Positions 8,595 through 16,961 of a stretch of DNA of 40,121 nucleotides are shown here, piece by piece. The notes beneath the pieces are model-generated. The model had not been told where the DNA came from. It saw only the letters and a program-made list of their open reading frames with translations, and searched no databases. A program made the position numbers and the translations under genes. Location of the stretch: positions 1-40,121 of the forward strand of contig JAUQWW010000035.1 of the NCBI GenBank assembly GCA_030834965.1, given 5' to 3'. Each line of letters begins with the position of its first letter. The stretch's first letter is position 1. Source of the DNA: Gallionellaceae bacterium (lineage in GTDB: Bacteria > Pseudomonadota > Gammaproteobacteria > Burkholderiales > Gallionellaceae).

Positions 8595-9812
8595 TTATTT
8601 ATCACTGTTTATTGCACCGGCGACTGCCGCTACGCGCGCCTGCCGTATCTGCTCCGGTATTGTAGCTTTGTCAGCGCATTGCTGCGCAATCTCACCAGCG
8701 TTCACCGCCTGTGTCGCGCGTAATGCACGCAGCAGATAATCCGCCTGCGGGTAGGCATCGTTCTCGTGTCCGGTGCGCCCGCGCGCATCCGAGGCGCATG
8801 CCTGCAACAGCTGCGCGAAACGCTCCGGCCTGCGCCATGCATCGCAGTGGTGCAACAGGTGCACGATGGTGTCGGGGCGCAGTTCACGCGCGCGATGCAC
8901 GTCGCCGTGATAGCGCGCCACCAGCAGCGCAAGATCGCGGCATTCGCCGGGCACGCGCAGGCGTTCGCACAGCGTGTGCAGCAAGTCCACGCCGCGCTTC
9001 TCGTGACCGACATGGCGCGGCAAAATATCCTGCGGCGTATTGCCCTTGCCGAGGTCGTGGGTCAGCGCGGCAAAGCGCACCTCCAGCGCATAATCATGCT
9101 TTGCCGCATCATCCAGTACCAGCATGGTGTGCACGCCACAATCAATTTCGGGATGATAATGCGGCGGTTGCGGCACGCCGAACAGCGCATCCACTTCCGG
9201 CAGAATTTTCGCCAGCGCATTGCACTCGCGCAAGGTGGTAAAAAAACGCGAAGGAGTCTTTTCCTGCAAACCGCGCGCCAGCTCCTGCCATACCCGTTCC
9301 GGCACCAGCGCATCCACCTCGCCGTTGCTGACCATCTCGCGCATCAGCGTCAGGGTTTCCGGCGTGATGCTGAAACCAAAGCGGGCAGCAAAGCGCGCCG
9401 CGCGCAAGATGCGCACCGGATCCTCGCCGAACGCCGGGCTGACATGGCGCAAGGTGCCTGCGCGCAGATCGGCTTCGCCGCCATAGGGGTCGATCAGGGT
9501 GCCGTCCTCATCCAGGGCCATCGCGTTGACGGTGAAATCACGCCGCAGCAGATCCTGCTCCAGCGTCACGTCAGGCGTGGCATAAATCTTGAATCCTTTG
9601 TAGCCGTGGGCGGTCTTGCGCTCGGTGCGCGCCAGTGCGTATTCCTCCTGCGTCTCGGGATGCAGAAACACCGGGAAATCCTTGCCGACCGGCCGGTAGC
9701 CGCGTGCCACCATATCTTCAGGGGTCGCGCCCACCACCACCCAATCGCGATCCTGCACGGGCAGGCCGAGCAAGCCGTCGCGTACCGCGCCGCCGACGCA
9801 ATAGATTTTCAT
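8595..9812 (-). CDS. cca: Multifunctional CCA tRNA nucleotidyltransferase
   Basis: Adds and repairs the CCA end of tRNAs without a template. The class II nucleotidyltransferase motif is at the N-terminus: GGAVRD (7-12) and the metal-binding pair Asp21 and Asp23 in DRDWVVVG. RRDFTVNAMA and EDPVRILRAARFAARF are family blocks. The C-terminal part carries an HD domain (HTMLVLDDAAKH, HDLGKGNT) as in the gamma/betaproteobacterial long form with phosphatase and phosphodiesterase activity; 405 residues fits that form. The gene is 24 bases after the slt-type gene on the same strand and precedes the EF-hand lipoprotein, so the three probably share a transcript. Confidence 0.96.
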   Translation of the reverse strand: MKIYCVGGAVRDGLLGLPVQDRDWVVVGATPEDMVARGYRPVGKDFPVFLHPETQEEYALARTERKTAHGYKGFKIYATPDVTLEQDLLRRDFTVNAMALDEDGTLIDPYGGEADLRAGTLRHVSPAFGEDPVRILRAARFAARFGFSITPETLTLMREMVSNGEVDALVPERVWQELARGLQEKTPSRFFTTLRECNALAKILPEVDALFGVPQPPHYHPEIDCGVHTMLVLDDAAKHDYALEVRFAALTHDLGKGNTPQDILPRHVGHEKRGVDLLHTLCERLRVPGECRDLALLVARYHGDVHRARELRPDTIVHLLHHCDAWRRPERFAQLLQACASDARGRTGHENDAYPQADYLLRALRATQAVNAGEIAQQCADKATIPEQIRQARVAAVAGAINSDK

Positions 9813-9836
9813 GCGAAAGCTTTCAGGGGATTATTG

Positions 9837-11849
9837 TTATTGTTCATCGGCAACAGCTTGCTGGTTAACCGCATCCCTGGCAGCGATCACACCCAGGCGC
9901 TGCTTGAGCGCGCGGGGCGGCTGACCGAACAGCTTGGCGTAATACACGGTGTTGCTCATCACCTTCTTGACATAATCGCGCGTCTCGTCGAATGGGATGG
10001 TTTCGGCGTAGATCGCGCCTTCCAGCGGCGTGTCGCCACGCCAGCGGCGCGCCCGCGAAGGCCCGGCGTTGTAAGCGGCGGAAGCCAGCACCGGGTTGTT
10101 GTCGAACGATGACAACACCATCTTCATGTAGTAGGTGCCCAGCTTGAGATTGGTTTCCATCTGGTGGATCAATGACTTTCTATAATCCTTCATGCCCAGC
10201 TTGTGCGCTATCCAGCGCGCCGTTGCAGGCATGATCTGCATTAACCCCGCAGCACCTACGTTTGACTTTGCCATGGTCACAAAACGGCTTTCCTGGCGCA
10301 TCAGGCCGTATACCCATGCTTCATCCAGCTCATTCTGGCGAATGTGGCCCTTCAATTCACCTCGGTAGGGCGAAAGATAACGCAGGTTGAAATCATGCAT
10401 CTGCACCGTCCGGTCGGCGGCGCTGATGGCGCGGTCGTACATTTCGGCGCGGCGCGCAATTTCAGCCGCCACCAGCAATTGCTTGTCATCAAGATTGCGC
10501 ACTGCCAGCGCCCATTCCCTGGCCGCATCGGTGCGCAAATCCATGCGATACAACGCCAGCGTGCGCTGGATGGCGGGCTTGGCCAGCATGGCGCTCAACT
10601 CTTCCTTGCTCGGCTGATAGCCGGCTGACAGCATGCTTGAACCGGGCGCCGCACCGAGCTCTTCGGCGGCAAGCTGGCCGTAGAAATTATATTCGCCGCT
10701 CAATTCGCGAAACAGTTTTTCTGCTTCCTCCATCTGCCCGATATTTTTCAGCGCCCGCGCTTTCCAGTAGCGCCAGACGCCCTCACGTTGCTGTTGCGGC
10801 GTCATTTTTTGCACACTGTTCCATACTGCGCTCCAGTCCTCTGCGCGCAATGCGGCACGGGTGCGCCATGCCAGCTGCGGCTCGGTCAGCGGCGCTCCGC
10901 CCGCCGCCCTGAACCATTCCAGCGCACGCGCGTCCTGCTTGCGCGCCGCTTCGTAACCGAGCCAGCCGTAAAAATAGCGTTGTTCGCTCTCAGGGAAATA
11001 TGCGGCGATTTTGACCCATTGCGCATGTGCCAGTTGCGGCAGTTGCTTGGCGAGGCGCTGCAGCGCAAACAGCGCCACCATGCGTTGCGTGTAAGAGGCG
11101 TCGTCCAGCCTGGCCCTGCTGAGATAGCGTTCCGGATCCTCAGACGCGCTCTTCAGGTCAGCTGCACCAAGCGCACGCTCCGCCGGCAGTTTTGCAGATA
11201 AAAGTCTTGCCAGCGACACGTTGCCTGCCTCCAGCGCCAGCCGCACGCGCTGCCATACATCCGCTTCGCTGATGATACCGCTGATGATCGCTACATCGAA
11301 CAATGGCGTACAGCTTTCCGGCAATTCCTTGCCGCTGGACAGCCAGAGTTTGCGCGCTTCTTGCAGCACATCCTCTCCCTTGAAATAGCGGCGCGCCTGC
11401 AGCGCATAACAGGTCAGCTCCGTGTCCTCGTTCAGCAGGCGCGGATGTTCCGCCAGGAAGGTTTCCCATTGCTTATTTTTGCCGAGCAGTTTCAGCCATT
11501 CCGCGCGCAGGTTATCGATAACGGGAGTTTCGTCGGAACGCGCCAGAAAAGCCTGGATGCTGGCGGTGTCTGCCGTTTCAAGGCGCATGCGCAACTGGTA
11601 ATACGCAAGGTAGGGCTCCAGCGGGGATTGCTTGAAGCGCGCGGCAATCTGCTCCAGCCGCTCAGCATTGCCGGTGCGGAATGCGTCTCGTGCAGCGAGA
11701 AAATCCGCATCCTGATCAGCGAACACAAGTGCAGGAAGCGACAGCAGGCCACACAGCAATACCCTGGCCAGCCGCGCATTCAGGCGACAGTATCGCGTTT
11801 TGACCTGTTTACCGCAGTTTTGCAAAAATTTGTACAGTAGAAGTGTCAC
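9837..11849 (-). CDS. slt: Soluble lytic murein transglycosylase, Slt70 type
   Basis: Cleaves peptidoglycan glycan strands with formation of 1,6-anhydro ends in the periplasm. A signal peptide (ARVLLCGLLSLPALVFA followed by DQD) leads to a long alpha-helical superhelical region of about 430 residues, then the C-terminal SLT domain: LMRQESRF with the catalytic Glu, GAAGLMQIMPATA, NLKLGTYYMK, and SAAYNAGPSRARRW. Length of about 670 is normal for Slt70. The start is uncertain: GTG 11849 is used here, but GTG 11870, TTG 11825 and TTG 11924 are in frame and none has a good ribosome site. It heads the run slt, cca, EF-hand lipoprotein. Confidence 0.92.
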   Translation of the reverse strand: MTLLLYKFLQNCGKQVKTRYCRLNARLARVLLCGLLSLPALVFADQDADFLAARDAFRTGNAERLEQIAARFKQSPLEPYLAYYQLRMRLETADTASIQAFLARSDETPVIDNLRAEWLKLLGKNKQWETFLAEHPRLLNEDTELTCYALQARRYFKGEDVLQEARKLWLSSGKELPESCTPLFDVAIISGIISEADVWQRVRLALEAGNVSLARLLSAKLPAERALGAADLKSASEDPERYLSRARLDDASYTQRMVALFALQRLAKQLPQLAHAQWVKIAAYFPESEQRYFYGWLGYEAARKQDARALEWFRAAGGAPLTEPQLAWRTRAALRAEDWSAVWNSVQKMTPQQQREGVWRYWKARALKNIGQMEEAEKLFRELSGEYNFYGQLAAEELGAAPGSSMLSAGYQPSKEELSAMLAKPAIQRTLALYRMDLRTDAAREWALAVRNLDDKQLLVAAEIARRAEMYDRAISAADRTVQMHDFNLRYLSPYRGELKGHIRQNELDEAWVYGLMRQESRFVTMAKSNVGAAGLMQIMPATARWIAHKLGMKDYRKSLIHQMETNLKLGTYYMKMVLSSFDNNPVLASAAYNAGPSRARRWRGDTPLEGAIYAETIPFDETRDYVKKVMSNTVYYAKLFGQPPRALKQRLGVIAARDAVNQQAVADEQ

Positions 11850-11932
11850 GGGAAACGTGCTGGAATTCACTGTGGAAAGAATAGCACAACAGCATATGCG
11901 TGCATCTGAGGGCCAACAGTTCAATAGAAAGC

Positions 11933-11967
11933 AAAAAAGGGCCGATCTTCATGATTTGCCGGCCCTT
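11933..11967 (-). terminator. Rho-independent terminator of tRNA-Arg
   Basis: Reading the minus strand, AAGGGCCG (11967-11960) pairs with CGGCCCTT (11944-11937) and the stem runs into six T residues (11938-11933). It stands 12 bases after the tRNA 3' end, the expected place for the tRNA's own terminator. It also separates the tRNA from the slt-type gene. Confidence 0.8.
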
Positions 11968-11978
11968 ATCCTGGTGTA

Positions 11979-12055
11979 TGGCGCGCTCGGCGGGAGTCGA
12001 ACCCACGACCCTTGGCTTCGGAAACCAATACTCTATCCAGCTGAGCTACGAGCGC
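11979..12055 (-). tRNA. tRNA-Arg, anticodon CCG
   Basis: A complete cloverleaf reads on the minus strand from 12055 to 11979. The acceptor GCGCTCG pairs with CGAGCGC, the D arm contains GCTCAGCTGGATAGAGT, the T arm contains GGGTTCGACTCCC, and the 3' CCA is encoded (11981-11979). The anticodon stem TTGGT/GCCAA encloses the loop TTCCGAA, giving anticodon CCG, which reads the Arg codon CGG. A terminator lies just downstream and a -10-like TATACT 16 bases upstream. Confidence 0.96.
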
Positions 12056-12070
12056 TTTGAATGGGCGCAC

Positions 12071-12076
12071 AGTATA
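12071..12076 (-). promoter_or_regulatory. -10 box of the tRNA-Arg promoter
   Basis: TATACT on the minus strand lies 15 bases before the mature tRNA 5' end, a normal distance for a tRNA promoter with a short leader. A clear -35 box is not seen at 16-18 bases. Confidence 0.45.
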
Positions 12077-12142
12077 ACGCACTGCGCCACGCACAGCATA
12101 AAAAGTGCTATCGTGCACACCGAGCAATTCGCGCCGCGTGCC

Positions 12143-12565
12143 ATGCCCTTCGTCAATCCCAGCCCGGATGAAATTTGCCGGATGTTGCGTAACATCCGCA
12201 CCATTGCCGTGGTCGGTCTGTCGCCCAATTCCGAGCGTCCCAGTTTTCGTGTGGCGCGCGCCATGCAGAGCCATGGCTACCGCATCGTGCCGGTGCGGCC
12301 CATGGTGCATGAGGTTCTGGGGGAGCCGGCCTATGCTGACCTGGAAAGTTTGCCGTTCAAGGTTGATCTCGTGGATGTATTCCGCTCTGCCGAACATGTC
12401 CCCGCCATCGTGGAAAGCTGCATTGCGCTCGGCATTCCCCGCCTGTGGCTGCAGGATGGCGTAGTCCACGAAGAGGCGGCGCTGAGCGCGCAGGCGGCGG
12501 GCATGACGGTGGTGATGAACCGCTGCGTGTGGCGCGACTACTCCACCCTGTGCGGAGGCGCATGA
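12143..12565 (+). CDS. CoA-binding protein (YccU-like)
   Basis: A 140-residue single-domain Rossmann-like protein of the CoA-binding family related to succinyl-CoA ligase alpha N-termini and E. coli YccU. Visible blocks are TIAVVGLSPNSERPSFRVARAM near residue 22, YRIVPVRP near 47, the VDVFRSAEHVP block near 80, and IPRLWLQDGVVHEEAA near 100. It is cytosolic, and its exact role is unknown throughout the family. ATG 12143 is used since the family N-terminus follows; the open frame upstream runs through the tRNA gene and is not coding. Its stop overlaps the tag start in ATGA at 12562-12565, indicating coupled translation. Confidence 0.87.
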   Translation: MPFVNPSPDEICRMLRNIRTIAVVGLSPNSERPSFRVARAMQSHGYRIVPVRPMVHEVLGEPAYADLESLPFKVDLVDVFRSAEHVPAIVESCIALGIPRLWLQDGVVHEEAALSAQAAGMTVVMNRCVWRDYSTLCGGA

Positions 12566-13137
12566 GCAATACGCGTTGTGCCTGGGCAGGCGACAACACG
12601 CTGTATCGCGCCTACCACGATGAAGAATGGGGCGTGCCGCTGCACGATGACCGGGCGCTGTTCGAATTCCTGATCCTGGAAGGCGCGCAGGCGGGCCTGA
12701 GCTGGATTACCATCCTGAAGAAGCGCGCCGCCTATCGCGCGGCTTTTTACGATTTCGACGCGGCGCGCATTGCCTGCTATGGCGCGGATAAAATAGAATC
12801 TCTGCTGCAGGATGCCGGCATTGTGCGCAACCGGCTGAAGGTGCAGGCTGCCGTGACCAATGCGCAAAAGTTTCTGGCCGTGCAGCAGGAGTTCGGCAGT
12901 TTCGATGCTTTCATCTGGCGTTTCGTGGACGGCACGCCCAGGCAGAACCGCTGGCGCAGCCTGGCCCAGGTGCCGGTGAAAACCGCCGAGTCGGATGCGA
13001 TGAGCCGGGAGCTGGTGCGGCGCGGCTTCAAGTTCGTCGGTTCCACCATCTGCTATGCGTACATGCAGGCGATCGGAATGGTGAATGACCACACGACGGA
13101 TTGCTTCAGATATTCGGAACTCCAAAGAACAGATTAG
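12562..13137 (+). CDS. tag: DNA-3-methyladenine glycosylase I
   Basis: Excises 3-methyladenine from alkylated DNA, starting base-excision repair. All four zinc ligands of the E. coli enzyme have counterparts: Cys6, His19, His177 and Cys181, shifted by exactly two residues from E. coli Cys4, His17, His175 and Cys179. The blocks [27 protein letters not shown] and [20 protein letters not shown] are diagnostic. With 191 residues it is full length. GGAGG lies 6 bases upstream of the ATG inside the preceding gene, whose stop it overlaps. It is followed after 7 bases by dapF, so CoA-binding protein, tag and dapF appear to be one transcript. Confidence 0.96.
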   Translation: MSNTRCAWAGDNTLYRAYHDEEWGVPLHDDRALFEFLILEGAQAGLSWITILKKRAAYRAAFYDFDAARIACYGADKIESLLQDAGIVRNRLKVQAAVTNAQKFLAVQQEFGSFDAFIWRFVDGTPRQNRWRSLAQVPVKTAESDAMSRELVRRGFKFVGSTICYAYMQAIGMVNDHTTDCFRYSELQRTD

Positions 13138-13144
13138 GCAGGCG

Positions 13145-13972
13145 ATGATATTGAAATTCACCAAGATGCACGGTGCAGGCAACGATTTCGTGGTACTCGA
13201 CGGCGTGCGCCAGCGCATCCATCTTGCGCCGGAGCAACTGCGCTTTCTGGCCGACCGCCATTTCGGCGTGGGTTGCGACCAGATTCTGCTGGTGCAATCT
13301 CCCCAGCACCCCGATGCAGATTTCCGTTATCGCATCTTCAATGCCGATGGCGGTGAAGTGGAACAGTGCGGCAACGGCGCGCGCTGTTTCGTGCGCTTCG
13401 TGCATGACCAGAAGCTGACGCACAAACGCGAAATTGTGGTGGAAACCAAGAGTGGCCTGATCACGCCGCGCCTGGAGGCGGATGGCCGGGTCACGGTGAA
13501 CATGGGCGCGCCGGTTTTCGACGCAGCGCGCGTGCCGTTCAGCACCGACAGCGCCGCTATCATCCAGCCGCTGGAAGTGGGTGGCGAGACGGTGCAGGTC
13601 ACCGTGCTGTCCATGGGCAATCCGCATGCGGTGCAGGTTGTGGCGGATGTGGAGCGGGCGCCTGTCGCCACGCAGGGCGCGCTGATCGAGCACCACCCGC
13701 GCTTTCCGAACCGGGTGAATGCCGGCTTCATGCAGGTGGTGGATCGCGGCCATATCAGGCTGCGCGTATACGAGCGCGGCAGCGGCGAGACACTTTCGTG
13801 CGGCACTGGCGCCTGTGCCGCAGTGGTGGCGGGCATCTGCCGCGGCCTGTTGAACGAGCGCGTACAGGTTGCCACGCGCGGCGGTGTACTGAATATCGCA
13901 TGGGCCGGGGAAGGCCCGGTGCTGATGACCGGGCCGGCCATCAGCGTATTCGAAGGCGAAATTAATTTATAA
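13145..13972 (+). CDS. dapF: Diaminopimelate epimerase
   Basis: Converts LL- to meso-diaminopimelate for lysine and peptidoglycan synthesis in the cytosol, without a cofactor. The two catalytic cysteines are present: Cys75 in [11 protein letters not shown] and Cys219 in [11 protein letters not shown]. The N-terminus [16 protein letters not shown] is canonical and fixes the start at ATG 13145; the frame is open further upstream but only inside tag. Length of 275 is typical. The order dapF, DUF484, xerC matches the conserved arrangement in many gamma- and betaproteobacteria. A large inverted repeat begins at the stop codon, so transcription may be attenuated before the DUF484 gene. Confidence 0.97.
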   Translation: MILKFTKMHGAGNDFVVLDGVRQRIHLAPEQLRFLADRHFGVGCDQILLVQSPQHPDADFRYRIFNADGGEVEQCGNGARCFVRFVHDQKLTHKREIVVETKSGLITPRLEADGRVTVNMGAPVFDAARVPFSTDSAAIIQPLEVGGETVQVTVLSMGNPHAVQVVADVERAPVATQGALIEHHPRFPNRVNAGFMQVVDRGHIRLRVYERGSGETLSCGTGACAAVVAGICRGLLNERVQVATRGGVLNIAWAGEGPVLMTGPAISVFEGEINL

Positions 13973-14023
13973 CGGGCATGGCTAAAGATGCTGCTTCTGA
14001 TTATGAAATGTGCCATGCCCGTT
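13971..14023 (+). terminator. Long inverted repeat overlapping the dapF stop
   Basis: AACGGGCATGGC (13971-13982) is a perfect 12-bp match to GCCATGCCCGTT (14012-14023), enclosing 29 bases. The left arm includes the last two bases of the dapF stop. The pairing is strong, but no T-tract follows, so this may be an mRNA-stabilising hairpin, a partial terminator, or the edge of a small repeat element. Confidence 0.5.
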
Positions 14024-14036
14024 TCCCTCTCTCCAG

Positions 14037-14080
14037 CTCTCTCCCGGAGGGAGAGAGGGGCAATGGCTCGCCTGCGAGCC
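14037..14080. repeat. Two tight hairpins of a dispersed CT-rich repeat type
   Basis: CTCTCTCCC (14037-14045) pairs perfectly with GGGAGAGAG (14049-14057) around GGA, and GGCTCG (14065-14070) pairs with CGAGCC (14075-14080) around CCTG. CT-rich palindromes of this form are a frequent intergenic repeat type in proteobacteria. They fill the gap between dapF and the DUF484 gene. Confidence 0.55.
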
Positions 14081-14111
14081 CCCTATTAATAAACGACACG
14101 AAGGTTTCCAG

Positions 14112-14732
14112 ATGAAAGCAGATGACGTCGCACAATATTTGCAGAGCAATCCGAATTTTTTTGAGGAACATGCCGATATGCTGGCGGAAATTGTCCTCCC
14201 CCACCCTCATGGCGGCCGCACCGTTTCGCTGAGCGAGCGGCAGCTGCTGGCCCTGCGCGAGAAGAACAAGGAGCTGGAAAAGAAGCTGCATGAGTTGGTG
14301 GAATTTGCCAAGGAGAATGACGCGTTGCAGCACAAGGTGCACCAGTTCACGCTGGCCTTGTTCGGCGCACCCGACCTGCTGACCCTGCAGGATGTCATCA
14401 CGCGCAGCCTGCGCGAAATCTTTTCCGTGCCGCATGTTGCGCTGCATGTCTGGAAGGGTCTGCCGCCCTGCGCCGAAGTGCTGGCGTTTGCCGATCAGCA
14501 ACCGCACCCGGTATGCACCCACCATGCGGTACATGATACGCAGACCTGGTTCGGCGAGAGCGCGGGGCACCTGCGCTCGTTTGCCTATTTGCCGCTGTGT
14601 GCCGGCGATCAATCCATCGGCCTGCTGATACTCGCCAGCGAAGACGCCCAGCGCTTCTATCCCGAGATGGGGACGGTGTTTCTGCAGCGCATTGCGGAAA
14701 TCGTGAGCAGCGCTTTGCGTCCCTTCAACTGA
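14112..14732 (+). CDS. DUF484 family GAF-like protein
   Basis: A 206-residue cytosolic protein of the DUF484 family, encoded as usual between dapF and xerC. The N-terminus VAQYLQSNPNFFEEHADML and the following VSLSERQLLALREKNKELEKKL (a short coiled coil, about residues 35-80) are family features. The rest resembles a GAF domain: SFAYLPLCAGDQSIGLLILASED near residue 165. Function is unknown; the family's conserved location beside xerC suggests, but does not prove, a link to chromosome segregation or envelope growth. ATG 14112 is preceded by GAAGG; a longer upstream frame runs through repeat DNA and is not coding. The stop is 3 bases before the xerC start. Confidence 0.9.
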   Translation: MKADDVAQYLQSNPNFFEEHADMLAEIVLPHPHGGRTVSLSERQLLALREKNKELEKKLHELVEFAKENDALQHKVHQFTLALFGAPDLLTLQDVITRSLREIFSVPHVALHVWKGLPPCAEVLAFADQQPHPVCTHHAVHDTQTWFGESAGHLRSFAYLPLCAGDQSIGLLILASEDAQRFYPEMGTVFLQRIAEIVSSALRPFN

Positions 14733-14735
14733 TCC

Positions 14736-15653
14736 ATGCCGGATAACGTGCAGGTTGATACACCCCAGCTGAACATCCTGCACGGCTTTCTCGCGCACCT
14801 GCGCAACGAGCGGCGCTACTCCGCGCTCACCGTGGAAAATTATGCCCGCGACATCCGCCGCTTGTTCGAGCTGGCCGGAACCACGCCGCTGGACGAGCTG
14901 AAGGGCCACCAGATTCGCCGTTTTGTTGCACAGCTGCATGGCAACGGTCTTGGCGGGAAAACACTGGCGCGCATGCTGTCGGCGTGGCGCGGCTTCTATG
15001 CCTACCTGATGCGCGACCACGAATACAAGGACAACCCCTGCACCGGGCTGCGCGCGCCGAAATCGGCGCGCAGCCTGCCGCACGCGCTGTCTCCGGACGA
15101 AGCGGTGCGCATGGTGGAACTGACCACCGACGGCGATTCTCTGGCAGTGCGCGACAAGGCGATGTTCGAGCTGTTCTATTCCTCAGGCTTGCGCCTGGCG
15201 GAACTGGTCGGCCTCGATCTCTCCGCGCTGGATTTTGCCGATGCCGCGGTGCGCGTCACCGGCAAGGGCAGCAAGACGCGCATCGTGCCGCTGGGCAGCC
15301 ACGCCATCGCGGCACTACAAACGTGGCTGGCGCTGCGCGGGCAATTGATCAAGGCGGATGAAACAGCGCTGTTCGTCAGCCGCAATGGCCGCCGCATCAG
15401 CCCACGCGCGGTGCAGCTGCGCATGAAGGAATGGGGCATCAAGCAAGGCATTGCCAGCAGCGTTCATCCGCATCTGTTGCGCCACTCGTTTGCATCGCAT
15501 GTGCTGCAATCCAGCGGCGACCTGCGCGCAGTGCAGGAGATGCTCGGCCATGCCAGCATTTCCACCACGCAGGTGTATACGCATCTCGATTTTCAGTACC
15601 TCAGCAAAATCTACGATGCGGCGCATCCGCGCGCCAAGAAAAAATCCCCATGA
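14736..15653 (+). CDS. xerC: Tyrosine site-specific recombinase XerC
   Basis: With XerD, resolves chromosome dimers at dif near cell division. All catalytic residues of the family are present: Arg153 (SSGLRLAEL), Lys177 (TGKGSK), His246 and Arg249 (HLLRHSFA), His272 (LGHASI) and the nucleophile Tyr281 (TTQVYTHLDF). The N-terminal SAM-like core-binding domain covers residues 10-100. Length of 305 and position directly after DUF484 support XerC rather than XerD or a phage integrase; no attachment site or phage gene is nearby. The stop lies 10 bases before the next gene, so the run dapF to rlmI may be one transcript. Confidence 0.94.
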   Translation: MPDNVQVDTPQLNILHGFLAHLRNERRYSALTVENYARDIRRLFELAGTTPLDELKGHQIRRFVAQLHGNGLGGKTLARMLSAWRGFYAYLMRDHEYKDNPCTGLRAPKSARSLPHALSPDEAVRMVELTTDGDSLAVRDKAMFELFYSSGLRLAELVGLDLSALDFADAAVRVTGKGSKTRIVPLGSHAIAALQTWLALRGQLIKADETALFVSRNGRRISPRAVQLRMKEWGIKQGIASSVHPHLLRHSFASHVLQSSGDLRAVQEMLGHASISTTQVYTHLDFQYLSKIYDAAHPRAKKKSP

Positions 15654-15663
15654 AGAAGATCCC

Positions 15664-16851
15664 ATGAAAAAGATCACGCTCAAGGCGGGCCGGGAAAAAT
15701 CCCTGCTGCGCCGCCACCCCTGGATATTTTCCGGCGCGATCGCGCACGTGGACGGTGCGCCCGCAGATGGCGACACCGTGCAGGTATGTAACGCGGCAGG
15801 AGGCTTCCTGGCCTGGGCCGGATACAGCGCACAGTCGCAGATCAGCGCGCGCGCCTGGTCATGGATAGAATCCGACAAAATCGACGCGGAATTTTTCCGC
15901 GCCCGGATCAGCCGTGCACTGGCCGCGCGCAAGGCGCTGCATATTGCGCAAAGCAGCAACAGCATGCGCCTGGTGCACAGCGAATCGGACGGCCTGCCGG
16001 GGCTGATCGTGGACCAATACGGCGAGGTGCTGGTGATGCAGATCGGCAGCGCGGGAGCGGAACGCTGGCGCGATACCTGTGCCGATATCCTGCAGGAATT
16101 GTCCAATCCGCTGTGTATCTATGAGCGCTCCGATGCCGATTCGCGCGCGCTGGAAGGGCTGGCTGAACGCAATGGCGTATTGCGCGGCAACCTGCCGGAA
16201 TCACTGGTCATAGAGGAACATGGCCTGCGCTTTGCGGTGGACGTGGCACACGGGCAGAAGACCGGCTTCTATCTCGATCAGCGTGACAACCGTGCGCTGA
16301 CCGGCAGCCTGGCCCAGGGCAAGGACATGCTCAATTGTTTCTGCTACAGCGGCGGCTTCTCGCTGTATGCGCTGCGCGGCGGCGCAAAATCGGTGCTGTC
16401 GATTGATGCGTCGGAAGAGGCGCTGCAACTTGCGCGGCACAATGTGGAACTGAACGGGATCGATGCATCGAGGGCCGAATGGCAATGCGCCGACGTGTTC
16501 GCAGCGCTGCGCAAACTGCGCGACCAGAACCGCAAGTTCGACCTCATCATTCTCGATCCGCCCAAGTTTGCGCCCACCGCCGCCTTTGCCGAGAAAGCCG
16601 CGCGTGGTTACAAGGACATCAATCTGCTCGGCTTCAAGTTGCTCAGGCCGGGCGGGATGCTCGCCACCTATTCATGCTCCGGCGGCATCAGCGATGACCT
16701 GTTTCAGAAAATCATTGCTGGCGCCGCACTGGATGCCAACGTTACAGCGCACATCGTGCACAAGCTGCATGCCGCACCGGATCACCCCGTGCTGCTGAGT
16801 TTTCCGGAAGGCGCGTACCTCAAGGGCTTGCTGCTGCGCATAGGCGACTAG
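15664..16851 (+). CDS. rlmI: 23S rRNA (cytosine-1962) methyltransferase RlmI
   Basis: A 395-residue class I SAM methyltransferase with the RlmI/YccW architecture. The N-terminal PUA domain (residues 1-75, LKAGREKSLLRRHPWIFSGAI) is followed by a central region (RLVHSESDGLPGLIVDQYGE) and the catalytic domain with VDVAHGQKTGFYLDQRDNR near 193, MLNCFCYSGGFSLYALRGGA near 222, and the catalytic motif LDPPKFAP near 298 followed by YSCSGG. Methylates C5 of C1962 in 23S rRNA. ATG 15664 is chosen because the PUA domain begins there; a longer frame would run inside xerC. A five-codon ORF overlaps the start (see findings). Confidence 0.94.
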   Translation: MKKITLKAGREKSLLRRHPWIFSGAIAHVDGAPADGDTVQVCNAAGGFLAWAGYSAQSQISARAWSWIESDKIDAEFFRARISRALAARKALHIAQSSNSMRLVHSESDGLPGLIVDQYGEVLVMQIGSAGAERWRDTCADILQELSNPLCIYERSDADSRALEGLAERNGVLRGNLPESLVIEEHGLRFAVDVAHGQKTGFYLDQRDNRALTGSLAQGKDMLNCFCYSGGFSLYALRGGAKSVLSIDASEEALQLARHNVELNGIDASRAEWQCADVFAALRKLRDQNRKFDLIILDPPKFAPTAAFAEKAARGYKDINLLGFKLLRPGGMLATYSCSGGISDDLFQKIIAGAALDANVTAHIVHKLHAAPDHPVLLSFPEGAYLKGLLLRIGD

Positions 16852-16911
16852 CCGTCGGTGGTGCAGGAAAATATTTGCTGTTAGATTGAGCGCCTGCATT
16901 CAGGGTGCAAT

Positions 16912-16940
16912 TTGCTGAGAATACCAAGCAATTCTGATAT
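16912..16940 (+). promoter_or_regulatory. Candidate sigma-70 promoter for the GGDEF/EAL gene
   Basis: TTGCTG (16912-16917) and TGATAT (16935-16940) are separated by exactly 17 bases, placing a start site near 16947 and giving a leader of about 15 bases. Each box has two mismatches to consensus, so this is tentative. Confidence 0.35.
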
Positions 16941-16961
16941 TGCCGGATAAGGAATGGGTTG

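Noticed and set aside
8766-10112. A 448-codon open frame antisense to cca and the slt-type gene
   Set aside because: It spans parts of two real genes and their junction; it is a shadow of their codon use.
11900-12142. N-terminal extension of the CoA-binding protein
   Set aside because: The upstream open frame runs through the antisense of the tRNA-Arg gene and its terminator, so the internal ATG 12143 is the true start.
14736-15653. The tyrosine recombinase as a mobile-element integrase
   Set aside because: Its dapF-DUF484-xerC context and sequence identify the housekeeping XerC; there are no flanking repeats.
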